DNA of 8,932 nucleotides, taken from the NCBI GenBank assembly GCA_913045395.1, contig CAJWPV010000038.1:1-8932 (forward strand), given 5' to 3'. The stretch comes from an uncultured Verrucomicrobiota bacterium. GTDB taxonomy: Bacteria; Verrucomicrobiota; Verrucomicrobiia; Limisphaerales; UBA1096. Below the pieces are notes generated by a model. That model did not search any database and was not told the origin of the DNA. It saw nothing but the letters and a program-made list of their open reading frames with translations. The position numbers and the translations under genes are program-made. Below are positions 6,249 through 8,932 of the stretch, piece after piece. How positions within the stretch are numbered: the stretch's first letter is position 1; the number at the start of each line of letters is the position of its first letter.

Positions 6249-6980
6249 ATGTCCAAGTCGAGTCGAGAACATGTGTACGGATTGAACCCCGCCTTCGAGG
6301 TGTTACGGGCGGGGAGGCGCCGTGTGTACTCGGCTCACCTGAACGAAGGCATGCGTGACAACACGCGCGTGAAAAAACTGGTCGGCGGCCTAGAGTGCAA
6401 TAAAGTCGAGATCGACTGGACGGACAAGGGTCGCCTGATGCAGCTCTCCGGCAGCCGCGATCACCAAGGTGTCGTGCTCAAGACATCGCTCTACCCGTAT
6501 GCCGAATTTGATGAGTTGCTCGGCGAGCCGCGCATGCTTCTGCTCGACAACGTGGAGGATCCGCACAACGTCGGCGCGATTCTCCGCAGCGCCGAGGTAT
6601 TCGGTTTCAGCTCCGTTTGCCTGCCAAAGAAGGGCGTGCCGGAGGTTTACCCGTCGGTGGTCAAGGTCAGCGCCGGCGCAACTGAGTTCATGAAAATCTG
6701 CCGCAGCGATTCGGCTAACGGCTACGCCCGCAAGGCGGCTGAGTCCGGTTACCGCATTGTCGCATTGGACAGGGCCGGTAAATCGTCGCTGGAGGAAGTC
6801 GCCGCAGCCAGAGCGGATAAACTGCTGCTCGTGATCGGCGGCGAGGATCGTTCGGTCGGCCAATTCATCCTCAACATGGCCGACGACGTGGTGGGCATCA
6901 CCCAGCGCGGCCGTGTCAATTCGCTCAATGCCTCTGTCGCCGCCGGCATTGCCATGTTCGCCCTTGGCCAAGCCGAGTAG
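6249..6980 (+). CDS. rlmB: SpoU/TrmH-family rRNA 2'-O-methyltransferase, RlmB type
   Basis: The protein has 243 residues. An N-terminal substrate-binding domain (about 8-80, beginning VYGLNPAFEVL) precedes a SPOUT catalytic domain. Motif 1 is DNVEDPHNVGAILRSAEVFG at 100-119, with N107 and catalytic R113. Motif 2 is VIGGEDRSVG near 195-204. Motif 3 is NSLNASVAAGIAMF at 224-237, the part of the trefoil knot that binds S-adenosylmethionine. The domain order and length fit RlmB, which methylates a guanosine ribose in 23S rRNA; a tRNA-modifying relative cannot be excluded. The C-terminal residues A-L-G-Q-A-E come from a palindrome copy at the gene end. ispF begins 17 nt after the stop. No Shine-Dalgarno is visible. 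Confidence 0.9.
   Translation: MSKSSREHVYGLNPAFEVLRAGRRRVYSAHLNEGMRDNTRVKKLVGGLECNKVEIDWTDKGRLMQLSGSRDHQGVVLKTSLYPYAEFDELLGEPRMLLLDNVEDPHNVGAILRSAEVFGFSSVCLPKKGVPEVYPSVVKVSAGATEFMKICRSDSANGYARKAAESGYRIVALDRAGKSSLEEVAAARADKLLLVIGGEDRSVGQFILNMADDVVGITQRGRVNSLNASVAAGIAMFALGQAE
6963..6972. repeat. CTTGGCCAAG palindrome at the rlmB 3' end
   Basis: This decamer supplies L-G-Q-A of the terminal A-L-G-Q-A-E of RlmB, just before the stop. Its TTGGCC is also correctly placed to be the -35 of the ispF promoter. Confidence 0.7.
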
Positions 6981-6991
6981 CTCACTATAAT
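6964..6991 (+). promoter_or_regulatory. predicted promoter of ispF
   Basis: A perfect consensus -10, TATAAT, lies at 6986-6991, with TTGGCC (6964-6969, four of six) 16 bp upstream inside the palindrome. Six bases separate the -10 from the GTG at 6998, so the mRNA would start at about the first base of the start codon. Confidence 0.5.
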
Positions 6992-6997
6992 CCGGGC

Positions 6998-7477
6998 GTG
7001 GTTCATACTGGAATTGGGTACGATGTGCATCGCCTCGTGGAGGGTCGGCCGCTTTGGCTGGGTGGCGTGGAGTTTGAGCACGACCATGGACTCGACGGGC
7101 ATTCCGACGCCGACGTGCTGATGCACGCGATCTGCGACGCGGTGCTGGGGGCGATCGGCGAAGGCGACATCGGTAGCTATTTTCCGCCCAGCGATCCGCA
7201 GTGGAAGGATGCGCCTAGCCGGATTTTTTTGGCGGAGGCGGCCGCGCTTGTCAGCAAAGAGGGTGGCAAAATTGTAAACATCGACGCGACGCTGATTGCG
7301 GAAGCCCCAAAAATTCTCCCGCACGTTCCGGCGATGAAAGTTGCGGTCGCCCATGCGCTGTCCATTTCTCCGGATCAGGTCGGCATCAAGGCGACGACGA
7401 ATGAGTTGCTCGGGTTCCTCGGGCGCGGGGAGGGCATGGCCGCGATGGCCGTCGCGGCCGTCAACATGCCGGACTGA
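6998..7477 (+). CDS. ispF: 2-C-methyl-D-erythritol 2,4-cyclodiphosphate synthase
   Basis: The protein (159 residues, GTG start) catalyses the fifth step of the MEP isoprenoid pathway: cyclisation of CDP-ME-2-phosphate to MEcPP with loss of CMP. It is complete and of normal length. Metal ligands are clear: D9 and H11 in GYDVH, and H43 in SDADVLMHAICDA. The GHSDAD loop, DIGSYFPPSDPQW (family D-I-G-x-x-F-P), and the C-terminal KATTNELLGFLGRGEGMAAMAV signature are all present. Members form cytoplasmic homotrimers. The start is fixed by the family N-terminus (x-R/T-G-x-G-Y-D-V-H), only two residues before the motif, so no longer start is credible. There is no Shine-Dalgarno, but a consensus TATAAT lies 6 nt upstream. 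A small gene follows with 1 nt between stop and start. Confidence 0.96.
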   Translation: MVHTGIGYDVHRLVEGRPLWLGGVEFEHDHGLDGHSDADVLMHAICDAVLGAIGEGDIGSYFPPSDPQWKDAPSRIFLAEAAALVSKEGGKIVNIDATLIAEAPKILPHVPAMKVAVAHALSISPDQVGIKATTNELLGFLGRGEGMAAMAVAAVNMPD

Positions 7478-7478
7478 A

Positions 7479-7757
7479 ATGGGGGCCAAGGGCGAGATCA
7501 GTTGGAAGCGGCGCGATGAGTACGGCGAGCGAATGGAGTGCTACGCCCGCAACGAGCGCGGTACGTGGAAGTTTTTCCGTCGCGAACGGCGCTTCGAAAA
7601 TTGGGAGGTATATCCTGAGCCGGCGTTTGATGACTGGATGGAGCTGCTTGACAGCGTCCGGAGGCGCATCCCCCGGCGCAAGATGGAACCGGCAGACGAG
7701 CAGCGACTCGTCTGCACGATCAGGGAGAAGTTTCCGGATCAAAGAGACCAGGTCTGA
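7479..7757 (+). CDS. small basic/acidic protein of unknown function
   Basis: This is a 92-residue protein with an ATG one base after the ispF stop, an arrangement typical of translational coupling. The composition is highly charged, rich in Arg, Glu and Trp. The N-terminal half (ISWKRRDEYG...CYARNERGTWKFFRRERRFENW) looks like a compact beta structure with aromatic residues. The C-terminal half (DWMELLDSVRRRI...EEQ-like...IREKFP) looks helical. There is no signal peptide or membrane segment. Translation is clearly coding-like compared with the other frames, and the gene fills the space to the next convergent gene (7-nt gap). I do not recognise a named family. The charged, aromatic character would suit nucleic acid or ribosome binding, but that is a guess. 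Confidence 0.7.
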   Translation: MGAKGEISWKRRDEYGERMECYARNERGTWKFFRRERRFENWEVYPEPAFDDWMELLDSVRRRIPRRKMEPADEQRLVCTIREKFPDQRDQV

Positions 7758-7764
7758 GTCGGCA

Positions 7765-8373
7765 TCAAATATCGACATCCTCGGGGCGAACCTCGAGGCA
7801 TTCGTCCTGATCCTCCCACGCCACCGTCGGGTAAATCTCGAGCAGCGCCGGGGCCAGTTGGGAGCCCGCCTGGGCCAGCAGTTTTTCCGCAGACTTTGCT
7901 GACAACTCGAACAGCTTGTCGTAGTCGGGCGGCAGTTTCTTGCCATCATCCTCCCAGTGCGCGACGGAGTGCGCCTTGTCGTAACAAGTCGACCACGTGT
8001 CGAATACCTGCATCATCTCACCCGGCAGCTCATCGAGCTTCACGCACGTTTCGCCGCAGTGTTTGCAGACTAGGCCGACGTCGACCACGTCGCGGGAGAG
8101 CACCGGCAGCAGCGGGGCGCGGCAACACTCAGCGGCGCTATACTCGGCAGGGATGATGGCCATGCCCTTGAGCCAGATCTGCCGGTCGTGCGCCGTGTGC
8201 GCCGCCAGTTCGTAGGTCTGTAGCAGCGGATGGGAGAGCCGCCAGGCGTGTCCGGAGAGTTGGCCAAGCGTCTGCGCCATCCAGCGTGCGAGCGACAAGT
8301 CGTCCATTTCCAGGAACACCTGGCTGTATCCCATCCACAACTGGTCGTGTTTGGAGTTTTCCCCACGAGCCAT
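7765..8373 (-). CDS. uncharacterised Cys-containing cytoplasmic protein
   Basis: This is a 202-residue protein from the ATG at 8373. The frame stays open upstream to 8595, but that segment is Arg/Pro-rich, overlaps recG and looks like a shadow. There is no signal peptide or membrane helix. The N-terminal half (W-M-G-Y-S-Q-V-F-L-E-M-D-D-L-S-L-A-R-W-M) is helical. A central cluster, E-C-C-R and then C-K-H-C-G-E-T-C (a C-x2-C-x3-C pattern), could bind zinc or another metal. The C-terminus is acidic (E-C-L-E-V-R-P-E-D-V-D-I). I do not recognise a family. A palindrome copy encodes T-L-G-Q. It is divergent from recG (92 bp between the chosen starts). There is no Shine-Dalgarno; a TACAAT -10 lies 9 nt before the start. 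Confidence 0.68.
   Translation of the reverse strand: MARGENSKHDQLWMGYSQVFLEMDDLSLARWMAQTLGQLSGHAWRLSHPLLQTYELAAHTAHDRQIWLKGMAIIPAEYSAAECCRAPLLPVLSRDVVDVGLVCKHCGETCVKLDELPGEMMQVFDTWSTCYDKAHSVAHWEDDGKKLPPDYDKLFELSAKSAEKLLAQAGSQLAPALLEIYPTVAWEDQDECLEVRPEDVDI
8260..8270. repeat. TTGGCCAAGCG palindrome copy
   Basis: TTGGCCAA is at 8260-8267 with the downstream GCG typical of the family. On the minus strand it encodes T-L-G-Q-L in the uncharacterised Cys-containing protein. Confidence 0.55.
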
Positions 8374-8382
8374 CGGCGGCGG

Positions 8383-8388
8383 ATTGTA
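8383..8388 (-). promoter_or_regulatory. candidate -10 of the Cys-containing protein gene
   Basis: TACAAT on the minus strand matches the -10 consensus at five of six positions and ends 9 nt before the ATG at 8373. The hexamer 17 bp upstream (TTCCGC) is a poor -35. Confidence 0.33.
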
Positions 8389-8398
8389 TGGTCGGACC

Positions 8399-8439
8399 TG
8401 GCCCAGCGGAAGGCAAACCGACGACCGGCTTGGCCCAGC
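8399..8439. repeat. 9-bp direct repeat in the recG divergent region
   Basis: TGGCCCAGC occurs at 8399-8407 and 8431-8439, 32 bp apart, close to three helical turns. The second copy overlaps the proposed recG -35. This could be a tandem operator, but the motif is short. Confidence 0.35.
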
Positions 8440-8458
8440 ACTGGCTTGACGGTACAAC
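8430..8458 (+). promoter_or_regulatory. predicted promoter of recG
   Basis: TTGGCC (8430-8435) and TACAAC (8453-8458) are 17 bp apart, four of six matches each. The -10 ends 7 nt before the GTG at 8466, supporting that start over the upstream ATG at 8388. Confidence 0.35.
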
Positions 8459-8465
8459 TGGCGCA

Positions 8466-8932
8466 GTGTCCGAGGTTGAGACAGATCCACTTGGCCAACC
8501 GGTGGCGGCGCTGCCCGGCATCGGTGGCGAGCGTGCGGCGCGCCTAGCCAAGCTGGGCATCCGCACCGTCGGCGACCTGTTGTGGCACGGGCCAAGGCGT
8601 TACGAGGATCGCAACCAACCGAACGAGGCCAAGGGCTTGGCCAAGGGCGACACCGGCACGGTCGCCGGGCCGATCGTCGTGGCCGGTGTCAAGCGGATGC
8701 GACACGGCAAGAGTTTGTTCGAGTTCATCCTCGACGACGGCACGGCACGGCTGCATTGCCGCTGGTGGAACATGCCTTATATGGGGCGCTACTACAAAAC
8801 CGGCGACTTCGTCCACGTGCACGGCAAGCTCACCTCGGAGAAACCGCGCACGATGGATCACCCCGAGGCCGAGGTCGCCGAGGAGGGAGAGGAGTTCATC
8901 CACCTCAAGCGCGTTGTGCCGGTGTACCGGCT
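8466..8932 (+). CDS. recG: ATP-dependent DNA helicase RecG, N-terminal part
   Basis: This open frame runs off the right edge and gives about 155 residues. It starts with the helix-hairpin-helix-like motif LPGIGGERAARLAKLGIRTVGDLLWHGPRRYEDR, the conserved RecG N-terminal signature. An OB-fold wedge domain follows (GTVAGPIV...RHGKSLFEFILDDGTARLHCRWWN, then KPRTMDHPEAEV), and then the linker toward the helicase core (LKRVVPVYR). RecG remodels stalled replication forks and branch-migrates Holliday junctions. The GTG at 8466 gives a tail of about 15 residues before the signature, normal for the family. An in-frame ATG at 8388 would add 26 residues rich in G and T and overlap the neighbour's promoter. 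Two palindrome copies lie in it: one in the N-terminal tail (P-L-G-Q-P) and one in the variable loop after Y-E-D-R (G-L-A-K-G). Confidence 0.93.
   Translation, partial: MSEVETDPLGQPVAALPGIGGERAARLAKLGIRTVGDLLWHGPRRYEDRNQPNEAKGLAKGDTGTVAGPIVVAGVKRMRHGKSLFEFILDDGTARLHCRWWNMPYMGRYYKTGDFVHVHGKLTSEKPRTMDHPEAEVAEEGEEFIHLKRVVPVYR
8490..8498. repeat. CTTGGCCAA palindrome copy in the RecG N-terminal tail
   Basis: TTGGCCAA at 8491-8498 encodes L-G-Q in the short tail before the conserved RecG signature, a position free of strong protein constraint. Confidence 0.55.
8636..8645. repeat. CTTGGCCAAG palindrome copy in recG
   Basis: This decamer encodes G-L-A-K-G in the variable loop between the N-terminal signature and the wedge domain of RecG. 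It uses a different reading frame from the L-G-Q copies. Confidence 0.65.

Noticed and set aside
6144..6272. N-terminal extension of the oxidase-fold protein
   Set aside because: It would overlap the start of rlmB on the other strand, and the family normally begins near the chosen ATG.
6390..6971. Long open frame antisense to rlmB
   Set aside because: The sense frame holds all three SPOUT motifs; the antisense frame is a composition artefact.
8388..8465. Upstream ATG start for recG
   Set aside because: It gives an unusual Gly/Thr-rich tail, leaves only 14 nt to the divergent gene's start, and overlaps that gene's -10; the GTG at 8466 gives the normal family length.
1..8932. CRISPR array, transposase, phage or defence genes
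   Set aside because: No regularly spaced repeats, integrase or transposase motifs, or defence-family proteins were found; the palindrome copies are irregularly spaced.

Overview
This is a GC-rich bacterial chromosome segment, densely packed with housekeeping and metabolic genes on both strands. No phage, transposase, CRISPR array or RNA gene is visible. Three proteins suggest a member of the Planctomycetota/Verrucomicrobiota group, more likely Verrucomicrobiota: the secreted DUF6807 ("PmoA-like") protein, the Tat-exported metal-dependent hydrolase, and the long-form serine acetyltransferase. This is inference from family distributions, with no phylogenetic marker to confirm it.

Layout, left to right: the 3' part of a MogA/MoaB-type molybdenum cofactor gene (+); a Tat-signal amidohydrolase (-); a complete NtrC-type sigma-54 response regulator (+), divergent from it; a four-helix DUF4149-like membrane protein (-); a secreted DUF6807 protein (+), divergent from it; serine O-acetyltransferase cysE (-); a flavin-type pyridoxamine-phosphate-oxidase-fold protein (-); the SpoU-family rRNA 2'-O-methyltransferase rlmB (+); ispF of the MEP isoprenoid pathway (+); a 92-residue conserved-looking small protein (+), 1 nt after ispF; an uncharacterised Cys-containing protein (-); and the start of the recG helicase (+), which runs off the right edge. 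The proximity of cysE, rlmB and ispF recalls the ispD-ispF-gltX-cysE-cysS-mrnC-rlmB cluster of Firmicutes. Otherwise the genes belong to unrelated pathways and orientation changes often, so most seem to be transcribed singly.

Two DNA-level patterns cut across the genes. First, the palindromic octamer TTGGCCAA, usually inside CTTGGCCAAG or GCTTGGCCAAGC, occurs nine times where about 0.1-0.15 would be expected by chance. The copies lie in intergenic gaps or in tolerant protein segments (signal peptide, linker, N- or C-terminal tails). It behaves like a highly iterated palindrome comparable to cyanobacterial HIP1. Second, most genes lack a Shine-Dalgarno sequence. Five have a sigma-70-like -35/-10 pair whose -10 ends only 6-8 nt before the start codon, and a sixth has a good -10 alone at 9 nt. 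This predicts leaderless mRNAs. In ispF and recG the proposed -35 is the TTGGCC of a palindrome or a near-palindrome. I see no obviously novel multi-gene system; the palindrome family and the start-site architecture are the most unusual content.
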